Assembly: GCA_963717455.1 (NCBI GenBank)
Contig: OY970336.1
Location: forward strand, 4,960,001 to 5,024,000
Length of the DNA: 64,000 nucleotides
Reading direction: 5' to 3'
Source: Bog-473 sp963717455
GTDB lineage: Bacteria; Actinomycetota; Acidimicrobiia; Acidimicrobiales; RAAP-2
Part shown: positions 8,113-17,550 of the stretch, in pieces
Numbering within the stretch: position 1 is the stretch's first letter
How the letters are laid out: every line of letters starts with the position of its first letter
Position numbers and translations under genes: made by a program
Notes under the pieces: model-generated
Told to the model about the DNA's origin: nothing
Databases searched by the model: none
What the model saw: only the letters and a program-made list of their open reading frames with translations

Positions 8113-9243
8113 TGGAGCTCGACGAGTTCCGATCGTCGCTCGACGACTGGCTGGACCAGAACGAGCACCTCCTCAGGGTCGAGAGCGGGGGCGCGGAGAC
8201 GCTCGACGACCAGATGGCGCAGCTGGCCAAGGTCAAGCGACTGACCTACGACGCGGGCTACATGCGCTGGGGATGGCCCGAGCGCGTGGGCGGCCTGGGC
8301 GGGTCGAGCCTGCTGCGGGCCTATCTCGGCGAGGCGCTCACCCTCCGGGGCCTGGTCGAACCGGGCATCTACTCCATGACCGAGGTCCTGGCGCCGACGA
8401 TGATCGACTACGCCACGCCCGAGCTCGCCGCCATCATGGTGCCGCGGCTCCTGCGGGGCGACGAGACCTGGTGCCAGGGCTTCTCGGAGCCCGGGACGGG
8501 CAGCAACCTGGCCGCGCTGTCGTGCCGCGCCACCCGGACGGACGGCGGCTGGAGGGTCAGGGGCCAGAAGGTCTGGACCAGCCTGGCCCAGTACGCCCAG
8601 CGCTGCGTGCTGCTCGCCCGCACCGGCGACCCGGACTCGGCGCACCGGGGCATCACCGCCCTGTTCGTCGACATGGACAGCGGCGGGATCGAGGTGCGGC
8701 CGATAGAGACGATGCACGGCGCACCGGAGTTCTCGGAGGTCTTCTTCGACGGCGTCCTGGTCCCTCTCGACCGCACCCTCGGCGAGGAGGGGCAGGGCTG
8801 GTCGTTGGCGATGGACCTCCTTCCCTACGAGCGGAGCACCGCCCTCTGGCACCGGGCGGCCTACCTCCAGCAGCGCCTGGCGGACCTGCTCCGGGCCGCC
8901 CCGGCCGGGGTGCTCGACCCGGCGGACGTGGGTGAGGTGGCGCAGCTGCTCTTCGCCCTGCGCGCCCGCTCGCCGCGCCACGCAGCGCCGGCTGGCGTCG
9001 GGCGAGCGGCTCGGGCCCGAGACGTCCATCGACAAGGTGCTCGTCGCGTCGGCCGAGCAGGCGGTGTTCGACCTCGTCGCCGACGGACTGTCGGCGAGTG
9101 TGGGCATTGGTGACGACCCCGCCAGCCAGCGCTGGCGCCGCGAGTACCTGTACTCGCGCGCCGCCACGATCTACGGGGGGACGGCGGAGATCCAGCGGAA
9201 CATCATCGCCCGCCGGCTGCTGGACCTCGGGGCCGACCGCTGA
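8112..9243 (+). CDS. acyl-CoA dehydrogenase, subunit A, frameshifted
   Basis: FAD-dependent acyl-CoA dehydrogenase introducing an alpha,beta double bond into an acyl-CoA. The N-terminal and middle domains are clear (WCQGFSEPGTGSNLAALSCR; YERSTALWHR). The frame breaks near 8970. The C-terminal helical domain continues in the other frame with SGERLGPETSIDKVLVASAE and ends YGGTAEIQRNIIARRLLDLG. The length is 3n+1; deleting one base in the C/G-rich run TCGCCGCGCC restores about 377 residues. This is more likely a sequencing indel than decay, as both halves are conserved. It is coupled to the next gene by a TGATG overlap, the layout of heteromeric FadE pairs. Confidence 0.88.
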
Positions 9244-10211
9244 TGGAACGCGCGGAGAGCGACGTGTTCGAGCGTGGCCTGCGCCACGCCGTCGAGGCAC
9301 ACACGGGCGCGGCGCTCGATGCCGCGCTCGTCGAGCTCGGGTGGCCCGAAGCCCTGGTGGAGGACACGCAGGAGGCGGTCTCCATCTTCTTCGGGCTCCA
9401 AGGCTCCGCCCACGCCTCTTCCTCGGCGCTCGACCAGGTGCTCGCCTGCTCCATGGGGCTGGAGGTCGCGCCAGCGGCGGGGTTCGTGCTGCCGCCGCTC
9501 GGGCGTTGGTCCCCGCCGGGCGCGTTCGACGGCGCACGCCTGGTCGTCCGCGGCCTCGGCACGCGGTCCCTGGCCGGGGATGGGGATGGGGACGCCGTGG
9601 TCGTGGCCCAGGCGGTCAACACCGAACTGGCCTTCTGCGTGCCGAAGGCCGAGCTGACGCTGCGGCCGGTGCACGGCATGGACCCGGGCCTCGGGCTCGT
9701 CGAGGTGCAGGGCACCGTGGCGAAGGACGCGTTGGCGCCGGAGGTCGTGGCCCCCTCCTGGTCGTCCGCCGTCGCGCTGGCTCAGCTTGCCGTCGGCTAC
9801 GAGCTCGTCGGCGCGGCGCGGGCGATGCTGGAGCTGGCCCGGGAGCACGCCCTCGCACGCGTCCAGTTCGGGCAGCCGATCGCCCGGTTCCAGGCGGTCC
9901 GGCACCGGCTGGCCGAGACGCTGGTGGGCATCGAGGCGGCGGAGGGTGTGCTGGACGCGGCCTGGGAGGACCGCTCGCCGGTGACGGCGGCGGTGGCCAA
10001 GGCGCTCGCCGGCCGGGGCGCCCGCACGGCCTCCCGCCACTGCCAGCAGGTGCTGGCCGGCATCGGCTTCACCACCGAGCACGAGTTCCACCGCTACGCC
10101 AGGCGCGTCCTGGTGCTCGACGAGCTCTTCGGGGCGTCCCGCTCGCTCATTCGCGAGCTCGGGACCGACATTGTGTCGCAGCGGCGGATGCCGGCGTTCG
10201 CACCGCTGTAG
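9243..10211 (+). CDS. acyl-CoA dehydrogenase, subunit B
   Basis: Second member of an acyl-CoA dehydrogenase pair (322 aa, short for the family because the N-terminal helical domain is reduced). The C-terminal part is recognisable: ALARVQFGQPIARFQAVRHR, a central FAD/CoA region, and GIGFTTEHEFHRYARR near the end. Adjacent short and long dehydrogenase genes usually make alpha2-beta2 enzymes that act on bulky CoA esters such as steroid side chains (ChsE1-ChsE2 type). That this pair does so is inferred from layout. It overlaps the preceding gene by one base and ends six bases before a convergent gene. Confidence 0.87.
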   Translation: MERAESDVFERGLRHAVEAHTGAALDAALVELGWPEALVEDTQEAVSIFFGLQGSAHASSSALDQVLACSMGLEVAPAAGFVLPPLGRWSPPGAFDGARLVVRGLGTRSLAGDGDGDAVVVAQAVNTELAFCVPKAELTLRPVHGMDPGLGLVEVQGTVAKDALAPEVVAPSWSSAVALAQLAVGYELVGAARAMLELAREHALARVQFGQPIARFQAVRHRLAETLVGIEAAEGVLDAAWEDRSPVTAAVAKALAGRGARTASRHCQQVLAGIGFTTEHEFHRYARRVLVLDELFGASRSLIRELGTDIVSQRRMPAFAPL

Positions 10212-10217
10212 TGATGG

Positions 10218-11078
10218 TCACGACCCCTCGACGAAGGGGTAGATGCGGGTGAAGTCGGCCCCGGGCTCGGACCGGTCGAACGCCTCCCACACCGACGCCG
10301 TGACCGTCCCGATGGAGCGGGGACTCCCGAGCTCCTCGGCGGCCTCGAGATAGAGCCGCATGTCCTTGTGCATCAGGGAATTGGAGAACCCGGCCGCGTA
10401 GCGCTCGGTCAGCACGTGCTCGGGGAACTTGTCGGTGGACGCGGCGCTCCGCCCGCTCGATCGGTTCAGGACGTCGAGCATCGCCGCCATGTCCAGCCCC
10501 ACCGAGACGCCGAACGCGACGGCCTCGCTCGTGGCCGCCAGCGCCGTCGCGGAGAGGAAGTTGTTGGCCAGCTTCAGCGCCTGGCCCATGCCGGGCTCGT
10601 CCCCCACCCGGTGCAGGCGGTCGCTGAGCCCGGCCAGCACGGGCTGGACCCGGGCGCACGCGTCGTCCGGACCGGCGTACATCACCACGAGCGTGCGGGC
10701 GCGGGCACCGGCGACACCCCCGGACACCGGCGCGTCGACGTAGCCGATGCCGGCGCCAGCCAAGCGCGAGGCCACGCGACGCGCCGCGGCAAGGCCGACC
10801 GTCGAGGTGTCGACGACGTGGGTGGTGCGGCGATCATGGGTGGTGAGAACGGCCTCGGCCACCAGCTCGGACGCCGCGCCGTCGGGCAGGCTGAGCACCA
10901 CCACCTCGGCCCGACGCGCGACCTCGGCGACGTCGTCGGCGTAGGTGGCCCCCGCGGGCGTACGCGACGGGCCGAGGGCGTCGTGGGCCACCACGTCGTG
11001 GCCGGACGCCGCGAGGTTCGCGGCCAGCGCACCGCCCATCTTCCCGAGGCCCACGAAACCGACCGCCGCCACGGTCAC
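10218..11078 (-). CDS. 3-hydroxyisobutyrate dehydrogenase-like protein
   Basis: NAD(P)-dependent beta-hydroxyacid dehydrogenase (286 aa). The N-terminal Rossmann motif is GFVGLGKMGGALAANLAASG. The substrate-binding motif DAPVSGGVAGARARTLVVM and the helix KLANNFLSATALAATSEAVA, which carries the catalytic Lys, follow in the usual order. The family oxidises 3-hydroxyisobutyrate, tartronate semialdehyde and related acids, so a role in branched-acid breakdown fits. I took the GTG at 11078 because it overlaps the stop of the CMD-like gene by 4 bp (GTGA). The apparent longer open frame upstream is only that gene read in the wrong phase after its frameshift. Confidence 0.9.
   Translation of the reverse strand: MTVAAVGFVGLGKMGGALAANLAASGHDVVAHDALGPSRTPAGATYADDVAEVARRAEVVVLSLPDGAASELVAEAVLTTHDRRTTHVVDTSTVGLAAARRVASRLAGAGIGYVDAPVSGGVAGARARTLVVMYAGPDDACARVQPVLAGLSDRLHRVGDEPGMGQALKLANNFLSATALAATSEAVAFGVSVGLDMAAMLDVLNRSSGRSAASTDKFPEHVLTERYAAGFSNSLMHKDMRLYLEAAEELGSPRSIGTVTASVWEAFDRSEPGADFTRIYPFVEGS
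10223..10240. terminator. possible hairpin at convergent gene ends
   Basis: A perfect 6-bp stem (ACCCCT/AGGGGT) with a 6-base loop lies at the junction of two convergent genes, inside the last codons of the leftward one. There is no T-tract on either side, so it is only a weak candidate for a bidirectional terminator. Confidence 0.25.
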
Positions 11079-11471
11079 GGCTCCGTGGTGGGCGCCGCCC
11101 GCACGGCCTGGAGGCTCCGGCGGGCGGCGATCCCCGCCGGGGCGCCGCAGTAGGCGGCGATCTGGAACAGGAGCTCGTCGAGCTCCTCGTCGGTGACGCC
11201 GGTCCGCGGCGCGCTGCTCGCGTGGAGGCGGAACTCCTCCATGCGGCCGAGCGCCGCCGTCATCGCCCTGACCAGCAGGCTCCGGTCGCGCGGCGTGCAG
11301 CGCGCCGGCCCTGGTCCAGACGCCCCAGGCCATGGACGTGACGTAGTCCTGGAACTGCGGGGCCGCCGGGTCGCGGTCGGGGCCGCCCGACTGGCTGTCG
11401 ACGTAGTCGCCCCCGAGCACGGCCCGTCGCATGGCACGCGCCGCCTCCAGGGGCTCCGTGTTCTCCGTCAT
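11075..11471 (-). CDS. carboxymuconolactone decarboxylase-like, frameshifted
   Basis: Small helical CMD/AhpD-superfamily protein. Starting at the ATG at 11471, the frame reads QFQDYVTSMAWGVWTR, then breaks near 11296. In the next frame it continues PRDRSLLVRAMTAALGRMEE and ELDELLFQIAAYCGAPAGI, which are typical of gamma-carboxymuconolactone decarboxylases. The span is 3n+1; dropping one G restores about 131 residues. As both halves are well conserved, the break is probably a sequence error. Its stop overlaps the start of the 3-hydroxyisobutyrate dehydrogenase-like gene. The role in this pathway is unknown. Confidence 0.82.
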
Positions 11472-11535
11472 GTGCTCCCTCGGTCGGTATCGGTGTCGGT
11501 GTCGTTCCCGCTCGATCGGCGCTGGCCCGCGTGCG

Positions 11536-12488
11536 TCAGAGCGACGAGGGGAGCGAGCGCAGGAGCTCGCGGGTGCGCTTCGACGAGCTGATGAGCTCCT
11601 CGCCGTTCTCCCCGATCGGCACGACCCGGACCGAGACGTCGGTCACGCCGGCGTCGGCGAAGCCGCGGAGGCGCTTCAAGATGTCGGACTCGCCGCCCGC
11701 GACGAGGATGTCGCCGACACTGCGGGCGTCGCCGTGCTCGAGGAGCTTCTGGTAGTTCGGCGAGACCTCGGCCTCGGCGAGGATGCGATTCGTGCGCGCC
11801 ACCGCGGCCTCGATGTCGCCGTCGCCACAGAGGCAGACCGGGACGCCGGCCACCACGCGGGGGCGGGCCGGTTGGCCGCCTCGGCGGCGCGGGTCAGGTT
11901 CGGGACGACGTGGGTGGCGATCGCCCGCTCGTCGGCCATCCACAGGATCGTCCCGTCGGCACGCTCGCCGCACAGCTGCAGCATGCGCGGGCCGAGCGCG
12001 GCGAGGAGCACCGGCGTGGGCGTGATGTCGGTGATGTCGAGGGGATTGTGCACGCGGAACATGTCGTTCTCGACGTCGACGGGTCCGGGTCCGGCGAGCG
12101 CCTGGCCGAGGACGTCGAGGTAGGACCGCATCGTCGGGACCGGGTGCTCGTAGGGCAGCCCGAGCATGTCGTCGATGACCCAGTGGTGCGAGACGCCCAG
12201 GCCCACCGCGAGGCGGCCTTCGCAGACAGCCTGCACGGAGAGGACCTGCTGGGCCAGCGCGATGGGGTGCCGGGGTTGGACGGGCACGACGGCGGTCCCG
12301 ACCTCGATGCGGCTGGTGACCGCGCCGACCACGGTGGCGGCCGTGAGGGCGTCGAACTCGTCGGGGATCTGGGGTATCCACACGGTCGCCAGGCCCGCCT
12401 CCTCGGCCCAGCGGGCGTCGGCCCGGAGTCGCTCGACCTTGGTCCGGTAGCGGCCCCGCTCCGGGCCGATCATCAAGCCGATGCGCAT
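11536..12488 (-). CDS. LLM-class F420/FMN oxidoreductase, frameshifted
   Basis: Luciferase-like (LLM) oxidoreductase, likely F420-dependent by its resemblance to mycobacterial members. The start MRIGLMIGPERGRYRTKVER is good and the barrel reads through LSVQAVCEGRLAVGLGVSHH and LLAALGPRMLQLCGERADGT. At about 11865, in a G5 run, the frame slips. The other frame gives VVAGVPVCLCGDGDIEAAVA and a normal C-terminus ending near 11536. The span is 3n+2, so one base is missing; adding a C gives an unbroken protein of about 317 residues. A homopolymer at the break points to a sequencing error. Confidence 0.85.
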
Positions 12489-12800
12489 GACCAGGTTCCT
12501 TCCGGTGCCGAGGATCGCGAAGATGAGAACATACTTCTTCTCTTCGTGGAAGGCTAGTTCCAGGGGCGATGGTCAGGCGTGACGACCGGGCAGCCGGTCC
12601 CGGACCTGGTCGGGGCCCTGACCGGCCGAGTGGGCTCCCGAAGAGGGGCTTTGGAAGTGGGATTTCGGAACGGACAGAACCCAGTTTCCAGGTACGGCAT
12701 AACGGACTATCGTTCGCAGGTGACGATCGGGGGCACCTCGCCGGCGCACCAGTGCGCGCGCGGCACAGGTCGCACGCTACGACTCAGGAGACGGTGGACG
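12489..12800. promoter_or_regulatory. divergent promoter region, LLM / P450
   Basis: 312 bases without a gene between two divergent starts. The left part is AT-richer and holds an inverted repeat GAGAA-N8-TTCTC at 12525-12542. The remainder contains no convincing open frame. A possible Shine-Dalgarno AGGAG at 12786-12790 precedes the GTG start of the P450 at 12801. No strong sigma-70-like -35/-10 pair is evident. Confidence 0.4.
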
Positions 12801-14094
12801 GTGACGGACTACGAAGCGCTCGACTTCTTCCGGGACGACGAGCTGCTCGTCGACCCCTATCCCTACTTCGAGGCCATCCGCGCCCGCGGCCCCGCCTGGC
12901 GTGAGCCGCACCACGACGTGGTGATGATCACGGGGTACGAGGAGGCGATGGCCGTCTACAGCGACGCCAAGACGTATTCGTCGTGCACCGCGGTGACGGG
13001 ACCGTTCCCGGGCTTCCCCGTCCCCCTCGAGGGCGACGACGTCAGCGAGCTGATCGAATTGCACCGCGACGAGCTCCCGATGAGCGACCAGCTGCCGACG
13101 CTCGATCCGCCGGTCCACACCGACCATCGCTCCCTGCTCCTGCGATTGATCACGCCGAAGCGCCTCAGCAGCAACGAGGAATTCATGTGGCGGCTGGCCG
13201 ACCGCCAGCTGGACACCTTCTTCGGGCGGGGCGAGTGCGAGTTCATCAGCGAGTTCGCCAGCCCGTTCGCGATGCTCGTCATCGCCGACCTGCTCGGGGT
13301 GCCCGAGGAGGACCACAAGGCGTTCGAGGAGGCGCTCCTCCGCGGCACGGCCGATCACGGGACCATCGGCGGCCTCAGCGAGGACACCATCGCGCTCGTC
13401 GCCCCTCGAGTACCTCTACCAGCAGTTCACGTCGTACGTCGAGGAGTGCCGGCGCGCCCCGTGCGCCGACGTGCTCACGGGCCTGGCCACGGCGACGTTC
13501 CCCGACGGCTCGGTCCCCGAGGTCATCGACGTCGTCCGGGTCGCCTCCAACCTCTTCGCCGCCGGCCAGGAGACCACCGTCCGCCTCCTCAGCTCGGCCC
13601 TCATGCTCATCGCCGAGGACCCGGAGCTCCAGCAGCTGCTGCGGGAGGAGCGGCACCGGATCCCCAACTTCATCGAGGAGACGCTCCGGATGGAGAGCCC
13701 GGTCAAGGGCGACTTCCGGCTGTCGCGGGTGCCGACGACGATCGGGGACATGGAGATCCCCGCGGGCACGACGGTGATGCTCGTCAACGCCGCGGCCAAC
13801 CGTGACCCGCGCCGGTTCGAGGACCCGGCCACCTTCGACATCGACCGGGAGAACGCCCGCCACCACATGGCCTTCGGCCGTGGCATCCACACCTGCCCGG
13901 GAGCCCCGCTCGCCCGCACCGAGGCCCGCGTCAGCCTCGAGCGCATCCTCGACCGGACGAGCGACATCCGGATCTCGGAGGAGCACCACGGCCCCGCCGG
14001 GTCTCGCCGGTACCACTACGTCCCGACCTTCATCTTGCGCGGGCTGACCCGGCTGTACCTGGAGTTCACGCCGGCGGAGCCCGACGCCGGGTAG
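12801..14094 (+). CDS. cytochrome P450 (paralogue 1), frameshifted
   Basis: Heme monooxygenase, about 430 residues when repaired. Its motifs are the I-helix AAGQETTVRLL, ExxR in IEETLRMES and the heme-cysteine loop FGRGIHTCPGAPLAR. A break near 13400 shifts the frame: before it reads GGLSEDTIALVA, after it PLEYLYQQFTSYVEECRR. The span is 3n+1 and the paralogue at 42907-44163 reads straight through this place, so a single inserted base is the simple explanation. The GTG start at 12801 gives VTDYEALDFFRDDELLVDPY, the normal N-terminus of this subfamily. Redox partners are not adjacent. The substrate is unknown. Confidence 0.9.
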
Positions 14095-14099
14095 CTCCC

Positions 14100-14558
14100 A
14101 TGAAGGAGCAGCGCCGCTCCCGCCGCATCGCCATGACGCCCGACGAGCGCGACGCGTTCCTCGGGGCGGAGCGGACGTGCCGGGTGGCCACGATCGGCGC
14201 CGACGGCCCGCATGTGACCGCCCTGTGGTTCGTGTGGGACGGCGCATCCATCTGGCTGAACTCCATCGTCAAGAGCCAGCGCTGGACGGACCTGCGGCGG
14301 GATCCCCGCGTGACCGTGCTCGTCGACACGGGCGGGGGGTTCGGCGAGTTGCGCGGTGTCGAGATCAGGGGGCGGGCCGCGCCGGTCGGCGAGGTCCCGC
14401 GCACCGGCGAAACGGACGAGGCGCTGGCGGAGCCGGAGTGGCTCTTCGGCGCCAAGTACGCGGGTGGCGCGTTCACCCACGACGGCCGCCACGCCTGGCT
14501 CCGTGTGGTGCCGGAGAAGATCGTGAGCTGGGACTTTCGCAAATTGGGTCTCGCCTAG
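14100..14558 (+). CDS. PPOX-type split-barrel flavin-binding protein
   Basis: Pyridoxamine-5'-phosphate-oxidase-like split-barrel protein (152 aa), a fold that binds FMN, F420 or heme. The segment RTCRVATIGADGPHVTALWF followed by SIWLNSIVKSQRWTDLRRDP is diagnostic for the superfamily. Actinobacterial members are often F420-dependent reductases, which would fit the LLM enzymes nearby, but the cofactor cannot be read from sequence. It starts six bases after the P450 stop. A shorter start at M12 (14133) would also give the full domain. Confidence 0.85.
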   Translation: MKEQRRSRRIAMTPDERDAFLGAERTCRVATIGADGPHVTALWFVWDGASIWLNSIVKSQRWTDLRRDPRVTVLVDTGGGFGELRGVEIRGRAAPVGEVPRTGETDEALAEPEWLFGAKYAGGAFTHDGRHAWLRVVPEKIVSWDFRKLGLA

Positions 14559-14721
14559 CGGTTCCCGTCTGTGATAACCCGTTTCTCATATACCGTAATC
14601 TGGCTACCGTCCCGCTCACCCAGAATGGAATTTTAGCTATAACGCTATTATCGCGGACGACCGCCGGAGGCGGCGAGGACATCGGCGGTGACGCCGCCGC
14701 GAGGGAAGTGAGACCCGATCC
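14559..14721 (+). promoter_or_regulatory. AT-rich leader of aldehyde dehydrogenase gene
   Basis: This 163-bp stretch is strikingly AT-rich in its first half (around 14575-14655) compared with its surroundings, as expected for a promoter. It contains TATAACGCTATTATCG at 14638-14653, whose AACGCTATT core also occurs in the minus-strand leader of the TauD-like gene near 4800. A GGAAGTGA lies shortly before the ATG. I cannot assign -35/-10 boxes with confidence. Confidence 0.4.
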
Positions 14722-16203
14722 ATGGCAGAGACGACGCAGGTGAGCCCCGAGCCGCGGATGCTGATCGACGGGAAGCTCGTCGAGTCGCTCACCGGTTCGA
14801 CGTTCGCCAATGTGAACCCCGCCACCGAAGAGGTGCTCGGTCACGTCGCCGACGCGTCCCGCGACGACATGCTGCGGGCGATATCCGCGGCCCGCCGTGC
14901 CTTCGATGACGCCGACTGGTCAACCAACCGCTCCTTGCGCCGGCGTTGCCTCGAGCAGCTCCACGCCGCCCTCGATGCCCAGCGCGAGGAGATGCGCGAG
15001 CAGCTCATCCTCGAGGTCGGCTGCCCCCGCATGCTGACGGCCGGACCGCAGCTCGACGCTCCCCTTGACGGCGCACTCACCTACGCGGCGCAGCTCATCG
15101 ACGAGTACGCCTGGGAGACCGACCTCCCCGACGCCGTCGACTTCAGGGGGAACACCAACACGCGCCGCATCGTGAAAGAACCGGTCGGCGTGGTCGGGGC
15201 GATCGTGCCGTGGAACTATCCGTTCGAGGTCACCGTCACCAAGCTGGCCCAGGCGCTCGGCACGGGGAACACCGTCGTGCTCAAGCCGGCGCCGGACACG
15301 CCGTGGAACGCCACGCTGCTCGGCCGGGTGGCGGCCGAGCAGACCGACATCCCGCCCGGGGTGCTGAACGTCGTCACGTCGTCGGACCACCTGGTCGGTG
15401 AGGAGCTCACGCTCGCGCGCGAGGTCGACCTCATCTCCTTCACGGGCTCGACGGCGGTGGGGAAACGGATCATGGAGAAGGGCGCCGCCACGATGAAGCG
15501 GCTGTTCCTGGAGCTCGGGGGCAAGTCCGCCACCATCGTCCTCGACGACGCCGACTTCACCACCGCGATGATGTCGGGGCTGGCCGTCTGCTCCCATGCC
15601 GGCCAGGGGTGTGCCATCCCGACCCGGATGCTCCTGCCCCGCTCCCGCTACGACGAGGGCGTCGAGCTCCTCACGACGTACATGGCTCACGTCCCCTACG
15701 GAGACCCGCAGCGGCCCGAGGTGATGATGGGCCCGCTCATCTCCGAGAGGCAGCGCTCGCGCGTCCTCGGCTACATCGAGCGCGGGGTCGAGGAGGGCGC
15801 GACGCTGGCACTCGGTGGGAGTCGCCCCGCTGACCAGCCGCGCGGGTGGTACGTCGAGCCCACGCTGTTCAGCGACGTCGACAACGCCATGACGATCGCC
15901 CGGGAGGAGATCTTCGGGCCGGTGCTGGTGGTGATCCCCTTCGAGGACGACGACGATGCCGTCCGGATCGCCAACGACAGCACCTATGGCCTCGGCGGGG
16001 CGATCCTCTCCGCGTCGCTGGAACGGGCGCTCGCGGTGGCCGGACGGGTCCGCACCGGCACCCTCAGCGTCAACGGGGGCATGATCTACAGCCCCGACCT
16101 GCCGTTCGGCGGGTACAAGGACAGCGGCGTCGGCCGGCAGAACGGGATCGCCGGGTTCGACCAGTACCTCGAGACCAAGTCCCTGGCCTGGCCCGCGGGC
16201 TGA
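14722..16203 (+). CDS. aldehyde dehydrogenase (NAD(P)+)
   Basis: Class-general aldehyde dehydrogenase (493 aa) oxidising an aldehyde to an acid. It shows PWNYPFEVTVTKLAQALG with the NAD-binding lysine region VVLKPAPDTPW, the FTGSTAVGKRIM turn, the general-base motif LELGGKSATIV, catalytic C297 in HAGQGCAIPTR and the C-terminal PFGGYKDSGVGRQNG. Length and motif order are normal. It may oxidise a terminal aldehyde formed by the upstream P450 before CoA ligation; this is inference. It has its own AT-rich leader and faces the end of an acyl-CoA dehydrogenase operon. Confidence 0.94.
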   Translation: MAETTQVSPEPRMLIDGKLVESLTGSTFANVNPATEEVLGHVADASRDDMLRAISAARRAFDDADWSTNRSLRRRCLEQLHAALDAQREEMREQLILEVGCPRMLTAGPQLDAPLDGALTYAAQLIDEYAWETDLPDAVDFRGNTNTRRIVKEPVGVVGAIVPWNYPFEVTVTKLAQALGTGNTVVLKPAPDTPWNATLLGRVAAEQTDIPPGVLNVVTSSDHLVGEELTLAREVDLISFTGSTAVGKRIMEKGAATMKRLFLELGGKSATIVLDDADFTTAMMSGLAVCSHAGQGCAIPTRMLLPRSRYDEGVELLTTYMAHVPYGDPQRPEVMMGPLISERQRSRVLGYIERGVEEGATLALGGSRPADQPRGWYVEPTLFSDVDNAMTIAREEIFGPVLVVIPFEDDDDAVRIANDSTYGLGGAILSASLERALAVAGRVRTGTLSVNGGMIYSPDLPFGGYKDSGVGRQNGIAGFDQYLETKSLAWPAG

Positions 16204-16278
16204 CGGGCCGGGGGTGATCCCTCGCTGACGACCTCTCGGCTGCGGGCCCGGTCGGGGACCTCGCGTCGCCGCATCGGG

Positions 16279-17550
16279 TCAGGGGCGGGACGAGGCAGCG
16301 CCGCGTGGGACGTCGCGGAACGGCACATCGCGGTCCGCCGACCGCTCCCGGGGCATCCCGAGCACGCGCTCGCTGATCACGTTGCGGGCCATCTCGGTCG
16401 TGCCGCCGCCGATGCAGGACACCTGGCGCATCAGGTAGTCGTTGGCGCTGAAGGCGAGCTCCCCGTCGTCGTCGGTCCACGCCGCGCCCGCCGTCCCTGC
16501 GATCTCGAATGCGATCGTCCGGATCCGGGCGGAGGAGACCCCGGTGAACAGTCTCCCGATGGCGGCCGACTGGTCGGCCAGGACTCCCGATGCGATCCCT
16601 TCGCCGATACGTCGCTTGAGCTCGCGGTCGACCATGTCGAGCACGCGCGCCTGGCCGACCAGGTCGCGGGTGTGGGCATCGGAGAAGCGGCCGGCGTCCC
16701 GGGCGACGTTGCCCATCAACGAACTGCCCACGCCGCCGTTCGTGTACCCCACCGGGACGGTGACCAGCGGCGAGTTGGTCAGCATGCGCTCGTGGAACAT
16801 CCACCTGGTGCCGACCGTCCACCCGTCGTCGACGTCGCCGATCCGGTCCGAATCCGGCACCCGGACATCGGTCAGGAACTCCTGGCAGAACTCCATCGAC
16901 CCGTTCAGCATCTCTATCCGGTGGATGTCGAGGCCGTGCTGGCGGATGGGGAGCATGAACACCGTCAGGCCGCGATGCTTCGGCACGTCCCAATTGGTCC
17001 GGGCCAGGCAGAGGCCCCAGTCCGACCACCAGGCGCCGGTGGTCCAGATCTTCGAGCCGTTGAGCACCCATTCGTCCCCGTCACGGACCGCGCTGGTCAG
17101 GGCCCCCGCCACGTCCGAGCCGCCGCTCGGCTCGGAGAGGAACTGCATCCAGATCTCCTCGCCCCTCAGGATGGCCGGGATGTGGCGGAGCTCCTGCTCC
17201 TCGGTCCCGAAGTCGAGCAGCACGGCCGCGCAGGGCGAGAGCGTGGGGGCCTGGAGCCGGGTCGGGAACTCGTACCCGACGAGCTCCTCGTTGAGCACCC
17301 GTTGATGGGCGGCCGTGAGCCCCTGACCGCCGTAAGCCCGGGGAAAGCAGACACCGGCCAACCCGGCCTCGAAGAGCATCCGCTGCACCTCGCGGTCCCG
17401 CGCGACGGCCGCGAGCTCCTCGTCGTCGCTCCGGTCGTTGCGCAGTGCCCCGACCGAGGCGTGGACGTCGAAAGGTTGCAGGTTGGCGCGCACGAAGGCG
17501 CGCGCCCGCTGCCGGAAGGTCTCGAGGTCCTCCATCTCCACGCCGGTCAC
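16279..17550 (-). CDS. acyl-CoA dehydrogenase, large subunit
   Basis: FAD acyl-CoA dehydrogenase (423 aa from GTG 17550). The middle beta domain is clear (MQFLSEPSGGSDVAGALTSA; EWVLNGSKIWTTGAWWSDWG). The C-terminus has SCIGGGTTEMARNVISERVL. I place the start at the GTG overlapping the upstream gene's stop by 4 bp (GTGA); the ATG at 17535 (MEDLETFRQ) is nearly as good. The much longer open frame upstream is antisense to the partner gene. With the next gene it forms a coupled pair, the hallmark of heteromeric FadE enzymes acting on bulky substrates. Confidence 0.92.
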   Translation of the reverse strand: MTGVEMEDLETFRQRARAFVRANLQPFDVHASVGALRNDRSDDEELAAVARDREVQRMLFEAGLAGVCFPRAYGGQGLTAAHQRVLNEELVGYEFPTRLQAPTLSPCAAVLLDFGTEEQELRHIPAILRGEEIWMQFLSEPSGGSDVAGALTSAVRDGDEWVLNGSKIWTTGAWWSDWGLCLARTNWDVPKHRGLTVFMLPIRQHGLDIHRIEMLNGSMEFCQEFLTDVRVPDSDRIGDVDDGWTVGTRWMFHERMLTNSPLVTVPVGYTNGGVGSSLMGNVARDAGRFSDAHTRDLVGQARVLDMVDRELKRRIGEGIASGVLADQSAAIGRLFTGVSSARIRTIAFEIAGTAGAAWTDDDGELAFSANDYLMRQVSCIGGGTTEMARNVISERVLGMPRERSADRDVPFRDVPRGAASSRP